Source: an uncultured Pseudomonadota bacterium
Lineage (GTDB): Bacteria > Pseudomonadota > Gammaproteobacteria > Burkholderiales > SG8-39
DNA: 64,000 nucleotides
Direction: 5' to 3'
Assembly: GCA_903921325.1 (NCBI GenBank)
Contig: CAIXPL010000022.1
Location: 1 to 64,000, forward strand
Below the pieces are notes generated by a model. That model did not search any database. It was not told where the DNA came from and was given only the letters and a program-made list of their open reading frames with translations. Both the position numbers and the translations under genes were made by a program. Each line of letters starts with the position of its first letter. Positions within the stretch are counted from its first letter, which is position 1. Shown piece by piece: positions 1-8,161 of this stretch.

Positions 1-108
1 ATCGCGATCGCCTACCTGCGCATGTCCAAGCTCAAACACCTGCCCCAGAGCCCATTCATCCCTGCCAAGCCGTTCGGCCTGGATCGCTTGCACCATGTTT
101 GCACATAA
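1..108 (+). CDS. C-terminal fragment of an unidentified protein (cut by window start)
   Basis: An open frame with no start codon runs in from the left edge and ends at a TAA. It encodes 35 residues containing the stretch SPFIPAKPFGLDRLHHV. It lies on the strand opposite to the next gene and ends 13 bases before that gene's stop, so the two converge. The residues look like ordinary protein but I do not recognise the family. It is too short to assign a function. Confidence 0.4.
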   Translation: MAIAYLRMSKLKHLPQSPFIPAKPFGLDRLHHVCT

Positions 109-121
109 GTCCAATTCCACA

Positions 122-1450
122 CTAAACGGCATAGAGCCGATAATTGCCATCCTTCACGATGCTCACTTTCGGGATGGCGCTGCCCAGCAGGTCGCCCTGG
201 GCATCTTTGATCGCAACCGCAATGGTCTCAATTCGCCCGCCGTGGCGGCGCACGCCCACCGTCTCGGCAGGCAGGCGGCGCAGATTGACTTCCGACTGAT
301 CGGTATAGCGGGTGGCCGGCAAATAGGTGAGCACCGGTGGCCCGTCATGGCCGGCTGCACCGAGCAAGCCGCCGTGCCCACCGGTGGTGATATAGCCCCC
401 GGGTCGCGCATCGCCCTTTTGCACATCGCGAGCGGCAAACACCTGTTGCTCCTGAATGAGCACCAGACCGGCACGATTGCGCCCCTGCCCATCGGCCCAC
501 ACGCGCGAAGTGATGTACTCGACCGAATCAATCAGGTTCTTGGGGCCGTCGTTACTGACCTGCCCATGGGTGCGCTGCGCGGCGTTGCCACAGATGGGCA
601 GGCGCGTGTCGAGCAGCAGACTGAACCAGTACATGGTCTCCTCGATCCGCGGGCTGCCCTGCGTCCAGATGGCGCCCTCATAGAGGCCGCTGTCGAGAAT
701 TTTCTGCACCCGGTTGGTCATCAGCGCGAGGCTTGCGCGTGGCGGTGAGATCGACAGATGGTAGGGACGGTAGTAGAAGAAATCCTCGCCGCGCTGTTCC
801 GCCGCGATGTCACCAGTGGCGCCATCGGTGCCCGGCAGCGGGGTGTCGGTGCGCTCGGCCGCACTCTGGCCGTGTGTGTAGCCACTGGGAGGCAGGACAC
901 GATAAAAGTCGATATCGGCGCGGGCCGAGATGAGATTGCCCTCGCCATGCTCACCGATGGCCAACCGGTCGATTTCTTCAAAGGGGCGCGAACCATCCGG
1001 GTAGAAGGGCTGTCGCGCGCCACTCACCGGAGCGCCGGGTGCCGTGCAATCGTCCTCCCAGGGCTGACCATCGGCCTGCCGCGCCATATAGGGCAGTGGA
1101 TAGACACCGTCATCGGGGTGCAATTGCACTTCATACACCGGCTTGTCGCTCGCTGCGGCGCGCTCGCGATGAAAGACCCCCTGGGCATCCAGATAGCCAT
1201 CGGGCGGGCCATAGAGTGTGGCGGCGTCCCGCTCCAGAGGATGGGCCGAGAACTGCTCGACATAGACGGTCACCGGGCTTGCCAGCCGCTGCGGTCGCAG
1301 CACATCGAAGCGCGCCGGGGCCCCGTCGGGCAGTGTGACTGGCGGCAGGCCGTATTTGACGCGCGCCTTGTTGCTGGTGATCAGCGGCGGACTGTTCTGG
1401 ATCGTTGCATTCGGACCCGCCAGATGCGCGATGCGAGGTTTGCCGGACAT
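122..1450 (-). CDS. Asparaginase/glutaminase-fold family protein, atypical active site
   Basis: The 442-residue product carries a block like the core of type I/II L-asparaginases: an EET motif followed by a hydrophobic strand, then a segment ending in SNDGPKNLIDSVEYI that matches the SADGPxNLxxAV region of that family. The usual HGTDT motif in front of EET is replaced by GSPRI, and the usual N-terminal TGGT is not obvious, though PNATIQN may be its counterpart. At 442 residues it is about 100 longer than typical asparaginases. A GGAG sits 6 bases before the ATG. It lies 25 bases downstream of a Bug-family binding protein gene, so the two are probably co-transcribed. Family membership is fairly likely. 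Amidase activity on asparagine is doubtful given the changed motif. Confidence 0.65.
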   Translation of the reverse strand: MSGKPRIAHLAGPNATIQNSPPLITSNKARVKYGLPPVTLPDGAPARFDVLRPQRLASPVTVYVEQFSAHPLERDAATLYGPPDGYLDAQGVFHRERAAASDKPVYEVQLHPDDGVYPLPYMARQADGQPWEDDCTAPGAPVSGARQPFYPDGSRPFEEIDRLAIGEHGEGNLISARADIDFYRVLPPSGYTHGQSAAERTDTPLPGTDGATGDIAAEQRGEDFFYYRPYHLSISPPRASLALMTNRVQKILDSGLYEGAIWTQGSPRIEETMYWFSLLLDTRLPICGNAAQRTHGQVSNDGPKNLIDSVEYITSRVWADGQGRNRAGLVLIQEQQVFAARDVQKGDARPGGYITTGGHGGLLGAAGHDGPPVLTYLPATRYTDQSEVNLRRLPAETVGVRRHGGRIETIAVAIKDAQGDLLGSAIPKVSIVKDGNYRLYAV

Positions 1451-1475
1451 GATGACTCCAGAGCCAGTTCGTTAA

Positions 1476-2468
1476 TTATTGCTTCTCGATCTTTGCGCGT
1501 TCAATGACCATGCGCCATTTGATCGTCTCGCTTGCCAGCAGGTCACGCAAGCCCTCTGGCGTGCTTGCTCTTGCTTCGACGCCAATCTCCTGCATGCGAT
1601 GACTGAATTCGCTTTGCGCAATCACTTTGCCGATGGCCTGATTGAGCCGGTCGATGATGGCGCGCGGCGTCTGCGCCGGTGCCGCCACGGCATTCCAGGC
1701 GCTTGATTCATAGCCTGGCAAGGTCTCGGCAATCGCTGGCACATCAGGCAGCGCCGCGAAGCGGTTGGCAAAGGACACGCCAAGCGCTCGTACGCTGCCA
1801 CCGCGAATATGCGACATGAGCGGGGCAAGCACCTCCACCATTCCCTCGACATCGCCTGCTTTGAGTGCAGCAAAAATCATCGGTGTGGCCTTGAAGGGCA
1901 CGGTCTGGGCATCAATGCCGGCCATCGACTTGAAAAGCTCAGCGGTGATGTACTGGGTGCTGCCGATGTTGGTGGTGCCCACGTTGAGGCTGCCCGGACG
2001 TGCTTTCGCCGCGGCAATGAATTGCGCAGTCGTGTGAATGGGCGAGTCAGCATTCACCACCAACGCCAGCCCGAAAAATCCCACGGTCGATATTGGCGCA
2101 AAGTCGCGCACCGGGTCATAGCTCAGGCTGCGAAACAGGGACACGCTGACCGCATGGCCCTGGTTAAGCCAGAGCAAGGTGTAGCCATCGGGGGCGGCCT
2201 TGGCAACGATTTCCGAGGCTACTGTCTGGCCGGCACTGGGCCGGTTATCAACCAGCACCTGCTGACCGAGCATTTCCGACAGACGCTGGGCGAGCAACCT
2301 GGCAACGATGTCGGCCGAGCCGCCCGCCCCATACGGTAACTCCAGGCGGATCGGTTGATTGGGCCAGGTTTGCGCATGGGCGGGGGTACACGCCATGACG
2401 CTCGCCGCGAGGGCGCACACAGGTGCGATAAGCACACTGCATAGACGTGCTTTGAGTTTGATCGACAT
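1476..2468 (-). CDS. Bug-family (TTT) periplasmic substrate-binding protein
   Basis: The product has a signal peptide ending ACTPAHAQ, then the family landmarks WPNQPIRLELPYGAGGSADIVAR, VDNRPSAGQ, APDGYTLL, a KARPGSLNVGT block and a C-terminal PDVPAIAET segment. Bug proteins bind small carboxylates, amides or aromatic acids in the periplasm and normally feed a TctAB permease. No permease gene is nearby. I chose the internal ATG at 2468 because it gives a normal signal peptide of about 32 residues. The in-frame ATG at 2516 would add 16 polar residues, and neither has a clear ribosome binding site. The downstream neighbour is the asparaginase-fold gene. Confidence 0.85.
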   Translation of the reverse strand: MSIKLKARLCSVLIAPVCALAASVMACTPAHAQTWPNQPIRLELPYGAGGSADIVARLLAQRLSEMLGQQVLVDNRPSAGQTVASEIVAKAAPDGYTLLWLNQGHAVSVSLFRSLSYDPVRDFAPISTVGFFGLALVVNADSPIHTTAQFIAAAKARPGSLNVGTTNIGSTQYITAELFKSMAGIDAQTVPFKATPMIFAALKAGDVEGMVEVLAPLMSHIRGGSVRALGVSFANRFAALPDVPAIAETLPGYESSAWNAVAAPAQTPRAIIDRLNQAIGKVIAQSEFSHRMQEIGVEARASTPEGLRDLLASETIKWRMVIERAKIEKQ

Positions 2469-2546
2469 GCGCGGTGTGAGCCGGGTGGACTGCGTCAGGT
2501 AGCTATTGAGTGTCATAGCGTGCAGAGTGCACCAGGGCCATGACTT

Positions 2547-2633
2547 GCGTCAATCCGGATGATTACGCAAGGCACCCCAGACCCCTGAGCCGCGTCAATC
2601 CGGATGATTACGCAAGGCACCACAGACCCCTGA
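2547..2633. repeat. Tandem 42-bp direct repeat (period 45) with ATCCGGAT palindromes
   Basis: Two copies, 2547-2588 and 2592-2633, differ at one base. Each contains GCGTCAATCCGGATGATTACGC, shown here only as its parts: the 8-bp palindrome ATCCGGAT flanked by GCGT and ACGC. The copies sit between the divergent Bug gene (minus) and ligB (plus), so they are in the shared promoter region. A further short inverted repeat, TGAAT-CA-ATTCA, is at 2681-2692. The copies could be paired operator sites. Confidence 0.7.
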
Positions 2634-2776
2634 CCCCCGACAATTCGGTTCATCGTGCGCGGTTTACCGCGGCGATGATTTGAATCAATTCAGGCGAACG
2701 CGAGCGGGCCATGGGGCTGCACGCGAGCACTATCCGCGGTAAGCTTGAATCGACCGATTGAGGGCAGGTGGACAGC

Positions 2777-3628
2777 ATGGCAAAAATCATTGGTGGCATT
2801 GGCACATCGCATGTGCCAACGATCGGACTGGCCTACGATCGCAAGAAGAACGAAGACCCCGACTGGGCGCCGCTGTTTGCCGGCTACGCCCCGGTCGCTC
2901 GCTGGCTGGAAGAAAAGGCACCCGACGTTCTGGTGTTTTTTTTCAATGACCATGCGACCACGTTTTTCTTTGATCACTATCCGACTTTTGCGATCGGTGT
3001 GTGGGACGAATACCCGATTGCCGATGAGGGCATGGGGGCGCGCAAGGTGCCGCCGCTGCGCGGCCACGCACCGCTGTCGCGTCACATTGCCACCTGTCTG
3101 GTGAATGACGAATTCGACATGTCGATTTTTCAGGACCTGTCGCTTGACCATGGCCTGAATTCCCCGCTCACGATGCTCTATCCCAAGGCAACCCCCGAGG
3201 GCCACTGGCCGGCATCGCTGGTGCCCATCGAGGTCAACGTGCTGCAGCATCCGGTGCCAACACCCCTGCGTTGTTTCAAACTGGGTCAGGCGGTGCGCCG
3301 TGCGGTGGCCTCCTGGCCCGAGGATTTGAAGGTGGTGGTAGTGGGCACGGGTGGCCTGTCGCATCAGATGAATGGCGAGCGTGCCGGATTCAACAATGAA
3401 GCCTGGGATCGCGAGTTTCTTGAACTGATCGCCGCTGACCCGCTGGCCCTCACCCGAATGCGGTTGGCCGACTTTGCCCGACTGGGTGGATCGGAGGGCG
3501 CCGAAGTCATCATGTGGCTTGCCATGCGTGGCGCGCTTACCGAAAAGGTACGTACTGTGCACCAGAGCTACTACCTGCCAATGACCACGGCAATGGCCGT
3601 GGCGGTCTACGAGGAGATCGAGCAATGA
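2777..3628 (+). CDS. LigB-type extradiol ring-cleavage dioxygenase, beta (catalytic) subunit
   Basis: This is a 283-residue class III extradiol dioxygenase of the protocatechuate 4,5-dioxygenase / gallate dioxygenase group. These enzymes use Fe(II) to open catecholic rings. The N-terminus MAKIIGGIGTSHVPTIG is the family's conserved opening, with the iron-ligand His in SHVP. NDHATTFF supplies the second His, PIEVNV the Glu ligand, and GTGGLSHQMNG the catalytic His near residue 195. I chose the ATG at 2777 rather than the GTG at 2768 because it gives the conserved N-terminus and follows GGCAGG. The alpha-subunit gene overlaps its end by four bases (ATGA). Beta-before-alpha is the domain order of fused gallate dioxygenases such as DesB, so the substrate could be gallate or protocatechuate. 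Confidence 0.9.
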   Translation: MAKIIGGIGTSHVPTIGLAYDRKKNEDPDWAPLFAGYAPVARWLEEKAPDVLVFFFNDHATTFFFDHYPTFAIGVWDEYPIADEGMGARKVPPLRGHAPLSRHIATCLVNDEFDMSIFQDLSLDHGLNSPLTMLYPKATPEGHWPASLVPIEVNVLQHPVPTPLRCFKLGQAVRRAVASWPEDLKVVVVGTGGLSHQMNGERAGFNNEAWDREFLELIAADPLALTRMRLADFARLGGSEGAEVIMWLAMRGALTEKVRTVHQSYYLPMTTAMAVAVYEEIEQ

Positions 3629-4011
3629 GCGGCGCACCGGTCAGTCCACCCGGCAATCCGCAGCTGGCCGGACTCGAAGACCTCGAGGGCACGTATCTGT
3701 TTGACCTCGAGCGCAGCGCACGCGGACTGCGCGTGAACCGCTTCATGCATGATCTGGTGCGCCCCGAGTGGCGGGCGCTCTTCAAAGAAAACCCAGAGGC
3801 AGCCTTTGACCAGGCCAAACTCACCGTAGAGGAGCGGCGCATGCTGCGCGAGCGCGACTGGCGCGCGTTGATTCAGTATGGCGCGAGTTTTTTTACCATG
3901 GAAAAGCTCGGCCGCGTCAGCGGAGTGTCCAATCCCGAAATGGTCGCCGCAATGCGCGGGGAAAGCCTCGACACATTCTTGAAGACTCGGCGGGTGCCGG
4001 GCGCCCGTTGA
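3625..4011 (+). CDS. LigA-type extradiol dioxygenase, alpha subunit
   Basis: The product of 128 residues is a small helical LigA-domain protein. It is the partner that covers the active site of the catalytic LigB subunit and shapes substrate specificity. Family features are the FDLERSARGLRVNRF start region, the ERDWRALIQYGASFFTMEKL helix and the final AAMRG segment. Its ATG overlaps the ligB stop as ATGA, so translation of the two subunits is coupled. No other gene of the 4,5-cleavage pathway (hydratase, aldolase, dehydrogenase) is in the window, so the rest must lie elsewhere. Confidence 0.9.
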   Translation: MSGAPVSPPGNPQLAGLEDLEGTYLFDLERSARGLRVNRFMHDLVRPEWRALFKENPEAAFDQAKLTVEERRMLRERDWRALIQYGASFFTMEKLGRVSGVSNPEMVAAMRGESLDTFLKTRRVPGAR

Positions 4012-4138
4012 GCGTTACGCTTGGTCACTGCCCGCCAGGTGGCATGTATTCCATTCGAAGACATCGTGCGTTGTAGAGCGCATGATTCGCCCGCTAGGTC
4101 GTGCGAGCGAATGGCGGTTCACTTCGAGGAAAATGACC

Positions 4139-4606
4139 ATGAGACAGGACCGGACGATAATGGCACTGCGTAATCGCGCCGCGAGCCTCCTTGGCTTCGG
4201 CGTCCTGTTGCTTGCGATGTCGAGCGGCATGGCCCAGGCGCATGGAGGGCACGGCGGTCACGGTGGCGGGCATGGCGGTGGCGGGCATGGCGGTGGCGCC
4301 GCGGGACACGGATGGGTGGGTCATGGTGGTGCAGTACACGGTGGTGGCTATCGCGGTGGTGTGTATTCGGTGGCGCCTCTGTATTACGTTGCCCCGGTCG
4401 TCGGGGCCGGGTACTACGGCTATGCCGATCCCTACTACGGCGAGCCGAGCGCCTATATTGAACAACCCGCCTATCCAAGTGGCTACAATGCGGCCCCACC
4501 GGCCCCGGAGGTTGCGCCGCAGGTGTTTTACTACTGCCCGGCGTACCGGGTGTACTACCCGAAGTTGAACTATTGCCCGGGTGGCTGGATGTCGGTGACG
4601 CGCTAA
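4139..4606 (+). CDS. Secreted Gly/His-rich protein with C-terminal Tyr-Cys motif
   Basis: The 155-residue product has a signal peptide ending SGMAQA, then a long low-complexity tract of HGG and GGH repeats, a Tyr-rich middle (YYVAPVVGAGYYGYADPYY) and a C-terminal region FYYCPAYRVYYPKLNYC ending PGGWMSV. That last block is a recurring ending in small exported proteobacterial proteins, with two Cys that could form a disulfide. The His-rich part may bind metal, which is inference. I chose the ATG at 4139 because GAGGA lies 8 bases before it; the ATG at 4133 is only 2 bases from that site. Confidence 0.75.
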   Translation: MRQDRTIMALRNRAASLLGFGVLLLAMSSGMAQAHGGHGGHGGGHGGGGHGGGAAGHGWVGHGGAVHGGGYRGGVYSVAPLYYVAPVVGAGYYGYADPYYGEPSAYIEQPAYPSGYNAAPPAPEVAPQVFYYCPAYRVYYPKLNYCPGGWMSVTR

Positions 4607-4630
4607 GGGTTGAGACTGAGGAGGGGCGCT

Positions 4631-5866
4631 GTGGAGGTCATTATTGTTGGCGGGGGCATCGGTGGTCTGACCACGGCGCTATTCCTGCATCAAAAAGGGA
4701 TTGCCTGCCGGATCTTTGAATCCACATCGCAATTCCGTCCGCTCGGGGTGGGGATCAACATGCTGCCCCATGCCATGCGCGAGCTCGATTCGCTGGGCCT
4801 CACGCCGGGTCTGGCCGCGCGTGGCATCGAGGCGCGAGAATTCGGCTTCTACAACCGCCACGGCCAGCACATCTATAGCGAGCCCTGCGGCCGTCATGCG
4901 GGTTATGACTTCCCGCATTTTTCGATCCACCGCGCTGATTTGCATGCCGTCCTCCATGAGGCGGTGGTGGCGCGCCTGGGTGCAGACGCCCTCACCATGG
5001 GGCGACGCTGCGTGCGTGTCGACCAGGACGAGCGCGGGGTGAGTGTCTATCTTGAGGATAGTGTGAGTGGCGAGCCGCTACCAGCCGAGCGTGCCACGAT
5101 CGCCATTGCCTGTGACGGCTATCACTCGGCGGTGCGGGCGCAGTTCTACCCGGACGAAAAGCCTGCTTTCGGTGGCATCAATTTGTGGCGCGGCGTGACG
5201 CGCGGCAAGCCGTTTCTGAGCGGGGCGAGCGTAACGCGAGCCGGTGCCATTGACACCGGCAAGATGGTGATCTATCCGATTCGCAACTTTCCCGATGGCA
5301 CCCAACTGATCAACTGGGCGGCGGAAATCCGTCAGGACAGCTGGACCATGAATGACTGGCATACGCCGGGGCGCAAAGAAGATTTTGAACGCTGGTATGC
5401 CGACTGGCATTTTGACTGGATCGATGTACCGGATCTATTCAATCGGGCCGAGTTCATTTTGCAATACCCCATGGTCGATCGCGATCCGGTCGATCGCTGG
5501 GCGTTTGGGCGTGTGTGCCTTTTGGGCGATGCAGCCCATCCGATGTATCCGCGCGGGGGCAATGGCGCCGCGCAATCGATCATCGATGCCCGCACGATGG
5601 CCAGACTCCTGGTCGAGCACGCGGACCCGGTCGCTGCCTTGCAGGCGTTCGAGGCCGAACGGCTGCCGCCGACCGCTAAAATCGTGCGTACCAATCGGGT
5701 GCAACCGCCTGATGCCATCATCAATGTGGTCGAGGAGCGCACAGGTGGCAAACGTTTCGAGCGCATCGAGGATGTGATCAGCGACGCCGAGCTGCAGGCC
5801 ATATCGCAGGGCTATGCGTCGATCGCAGGCTATGACCTGGCTGCGACAAACAGGCGCGCGGCATAA
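4631..5866 (+). CDS. FAD-dependent aromatic monooxygenase, salicylate-hydroxylase-like
   Basis: The 411-residue product is a group A flavoprotein monooxygenase. It starts with the dinucleotide-binding GGGIGGLTTALFL motif, has the middle CDGYHSAVR motif and the second FAD motif GDAAHPMYPRGGNGAAQSI. These enzymes use NAD(P)H and O2 to hydroxylate an aromatic or heteroaromatic ring. I chose the GTG at 4631 because GAGGAGG precedes it and it places the Rossmann strand at the very N-terminus. A Bug binding protein gene follows 13 bases later, so uptake and ring hydroxylation are probably linked. The substrate cannot be read from the sequence. Confidence 0.88.
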   Translation: MEVIIVGGGIGGLTTALFLHQKGIACRIFESTSQFRPLGVGINMLPHAMRELDSLGLTPGLAARGIEAREFGFYNRHGQHIYSEPCGRHAGYDFPHFSIHRADLHAVLHEAVVARLGADALTMGRRCVRVDQDERGVSVYLEDSVSGEPLPAERATIAIACDGYHSAVRAQFYPDEKPAFGGINLWRGVTRGKPFLSGASVTRAGAIDTGKMVIYPIRNFPDGTQLINWAAEIRQDSWTMNDWHTPGRKEDFERWYADWHFDWIDVPDLFNRAEFILQYPMVDRDPVDRWAFGRVCLLGDAAHPMYPRGGNGAAQSIIDARTMARLLVEHADPVAALQAFEAERLPPTAKIVRTNRVQPPDAIINVVEERTGGKRFERIEDVISDAELQAISQGYASIAGYDLAATNRRAA

Positions 5867-5879
5867 CCAGAGGTGTAAC

Positions 5880-6878
5880 GTGAGTGTGAAGTCAATGAAC
5901 GGATCGGTATCAACCCTGGTGCGCGGCGCGTTGCTCGTGCTGCTTGTACTCGGAGCCGGCGTCAGCCAGGCGCAGAATTACCCCACCAAAGTGGTGCGGC
6001 TGCTCCTGCCGTATGCGGCCGGGGCGGGTCCGGCGGTGTTCACCCGCATCATGGCCGAGCGCATGTCGCGCGAGTGGGGGCAGCAGGTGGTGGTGGATGC
6101 GCGGCCTGGCGCGAGCGGCTTTGTGGCGATCGAGATGGCCAAGAAGGCAAATCCTGATGGCTACGATCTGATGGTGCTCAGCAATGCACACGTCGCGATC
6201 AACCCGTTCTTGTACAAGAAAGTGCCCTATGACATGGAGGCGGACTTCACGCCCGTGGGCTTGATTTATCTGACGCCGTTTTTTGTGACCGTGTCGGCTA
6301 CGGGCCCCTATCAGAGTGTCACGGCCTTGATTGCCGGCGCCAAGGCGAACCCTGGCAAACTGACCTACGGCACGCCCTATGTTGGCAGCCCGGCGGACCT
6401 TGGGGCCGCACTGTTTGAATATCTGACCGGCACCAAGATCATTCATGTGCCCTTCAAGGATCAGACCCAGATCTACCCGGCGCTGGCCAACAACGATCTC
6501 ACCTGGACACTGTCGACGCTGGGTTCAGCATTGCCGCTACTGAACGCCGGCAAGGTGAAGTTGCTGGCTATTGCGGGTAAGTCGCGCTCCGGCAGTGCCC
6601 CTGATGTGCCAACCATCGCCGAGCAAGGAGGGCCGCACGAGCTGATTGTCGATTCCTGGATGTCGCTCTATGCACAGCGTGGCACACCGCCCGAAATCGT
6701 TCATACCGTCAACACAGTCATGAACAAGGCATTGGCGGATCCTGAAGTGCTGGCGCGCATGAAGCAATTGGGTTTCGAGCCGATGTCGGGTACGCCAGAG
6801 AAACTTGCCGCGTTTGCCAAGGCAGACGTGCTCAAGTATTCCGAATTGATCCGCCGCACGGGCGCAGTGGCCGAGTAG
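5880..6878 (+). CDS. Bug-family (TTT) periplasmic substrate-binding protein
   Basis: The 332-residue product has a signal peptide ending AGVSQAQ and the family landmarks YPTKVVRLLLPYAAGAG, VVVDARPGASG, NPDGYDLMV, ANPGKLTYGT and PDVPTIAEQGG. The GTG at 5880 is preceded by AGAGGTG and gives a normal signal peptide. It follows the FAD monooxygenase by 13 bases on the same strand, probably as the last gene of that operon, with tRNA-Arg 42 bases further on. No TctA or TctB permease gene is present nearby. Confidence 0.87.
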   Translation: MSVKSMNGSVSTLVRGALLVLLVLGAGVSQAQNYPTKVVRLLLPYAAGAGPAVFTRIMAERMSREWGQQVVVDARPGASGFVAIEMAKKANPDGYDLMVLSNAHVAINPFLYKKVPYDMEADFTPVGLIYLTPFFVTVSATGPYQSVTALIAGAKANPGKLTYGTPYVGSPADLGAALFEYLTGTKIIHVPFKDQTQIYPALANNDLTWTLSTLGSALPLLNAGKVKLLAIAGKSRSGSAPDVPTIAEQGGPHELIVDSWMSLYAQRGTPPEIVHTVNTVMNKALADPEVLARMKQLGFEPMSGTPEKLAAFAKADVLKYSELIRRTGAVAE

Positions 6879-6902
6879 GCGGGCAGCTCTGAAAAAAGTC
6901 GG

Positions 6903-6908
6903 TATAAT
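6903..6908 (+). promoter_or_regulatory. Likely -10 box for tRNA-Arg
   Basis: A perfect TATAAT lies 12 bases before the first base of the tRNA, which is the spacing expected for a sigma-70 promoter with a short leader. The matching -35 region is poor. It would lie at about 6880-6886, next to the stop codon of the Bug gene. Confidence 0.55.
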
Positions 6909-6920
6909 GTCCGGCTCAGC

Positions 6921-6997
6921 GCGCCCGTAGCTCAGTTGGATAGAGTACCTGGCTACGAACCAGGGGGTCGTGGGTTCGAATCCTGCCGGGCGCGCCA
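6921..6997 (+). tRNA. tRNA-Arg (anticodon ACG)
   Basis: The sequence folds as a full cloverleaf. The acceptor stem is GCGCCCG with CGGGCGC, the anticodon stem is CCTGG with CCAGG, the anticodon ACG is at 6955-6957, and the T-loop is TTCGAAT. CCA is encoded in the gene at 6995-6997. A clean terminator follows, so this is a single-gene transcription unit. Confidence 0.97.
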
Positions 6998-7015
6998 TGA
7001 GACCGAATTTAAATT

Positions 7016-7047
7016 AAGGGCCTAGTCGACACGAGGCCCTTTTTTTG
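7016..7047 (+). terminator. Rho-independent terminator of tRNA-Arg
   Basis: The stem AAGGGCCT pairs with AGGCCCTT across a 10-base loop, and a run of T follows directly. It lies 19 bases after the tRNA end. Confidence 0.85.
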
Positions 7048-7270
7048 TTTCCGAAGCCGCTCAGTGCCATGCATCGAGTGTATTGCGGACCTCATCAGTG
7101 ATGGGTGATTGAGCTGAACCGGTCGATCAGGTTGCAGACTCCAGCGCCTGCCTCAGAACGTGCGTGACCGGGCAACCCGCCGCCGGTTCCTTTTGCGCCC
7201 AATTTCCAGTAGGCTTTCCTGACACGGTCAGGCGTGCAATCGGCATATTGCTTTCCAGGAGGGAAACCCG

Positions 7271-8161
7271 ATGAATGAGTCTAAAGCGATTCGAATCGGA
7301 ATCGGAGCGGTTTTGCTTATCGTCGCATTTTTCGCGGTACGGGGCTTCGTTATCGACTGGACCATCATCCCGCCGGGTTACACCGGCATCAAAGTCAATC
7401 AACTGGTCGATCGTGGCACCTCGAGTGCTGACATTATTACCGGGTTTGTGTTTTTTAATCCGGTTCAGACCTCGATCATCAAGTATCCAACGTTCGTGCA
7501 ACGGGTGGCGTGGACCCACAACCTCCAGGAAGGTAATCCGATCAATGAGGAGTTGACCTTCAACACCCGGGATTCGGTCCCCGTTAATGTCGATGTTGCT
7601 GTTTCGTACATGCTCGATGAAAAAAAAGTTCCGGAGTTTTACACAAAGTTTCGGGCAGATCGGATCGATTCATTTACCCACGGCTACCTCAGGGATACGG
7701 CCCGTAATGCCGTCGTAATGATTGGTTCTGAATACACATTTGATGAAATCAACGGGAACAAGAAGGAGGAATTTCTGAGTCGACTGGCGAAGGAATTGGA
7801 CTCTCGTGTGAATCCAATCGGCGTTGGAATTCAGCAGTTTGGCTTGATCGGTGCGTTACGGCCACCGGCGGCATTGGCTGAGGCAGTCAATGCCAAGACG
7901 AAAGCCATCCAGGATTCATTGAAGGTCGAGAACGAACTGCGCACGACTCAGGCCGAGGCAAAAAAGAAAGTGGCTCTGGCCGAAGGTGAGGCGGCGGCAA
8001 ACCGTGCGCTGGCCTCCTCCATTGACGATCGGTTGCTCGCCTGGGAAAAAATCAAGCTTCAGCGCGAATGGATCAGTAAATGGAATGGCCAAATGCCCTC
8101 GGTGACCAGTGGGGAAAATACCGGCATGATGCTCAGTGTGCCTGCGCCAGGTCGTAAGTGA
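7271..8161 (+). CDS. SPFH/Band 7 (prohibitin-like) membrane-anchored protein
   Basis: The 296-residue product has one N-terminal membrane helix (about residues 8-28). A Band 7/SPFH domain follows, from IIPPGYTGIKVNQL to about residue 190, and then a charged coiled-coil rich in Ala, Glu and Lys (ENELRTTQAEAKKKVALAEGEAAAN). Proteins of this kind form large membrane-bound ring assemblies that organise membranes or guard proteases. A strong CAGGAGG lies before the ATG. No NfeD or FtsH partner is adjacent, so its role here is unknown. Confidence 0.85.
   Translation: MNESKAIRIGIGAVLLIVAFFAVRGFVIDWTIIPPGYTGIKVNQLVDRGTSSADIITGFVFFNPVQTSIIKYPTFVQRVAWTHNLQEGNPINEELTFNTRDSVPVNVDVAVSYMLDEKKVPEFYTKFRADRIDSFTHGYLRDTARNAVVMIGSEYTFDEINGNKKEEFLSRLAKELDSRVNPIGVGIQQFGLIGALRPPAALAEAVNAKTKAIQDSLKVENELRTTQAEAKKKVALAEGEAAANRALASSIDDRLLAWEKIKLQREWISKWNGQMPSVTSGENTGMMLSVPAPGRK

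Noticed and set aside
95-748. Open frame on the plus strand opposite the asparaginase-like gene
   Set aside because: It is a frame shadow of the minus-strand gene, which has family motifs and a ribosome binding site. The plus-strand product is Arg/His/Ala-rich without recognisable domains.
2547-2633. Possible CRISPR array
   Set aside because: Only two units with a 3-base gap and no spacer-length unique sequence, and no cas gene in the window.
2690-3637. 315-codon minus-strand frame opposite ligB
   Set aside because: It exactly covers the strongly supported ligB gene, has no signal or motif, and is rich in His/Arg/Gln as expected for an antisense frame in GC-rich DNA.
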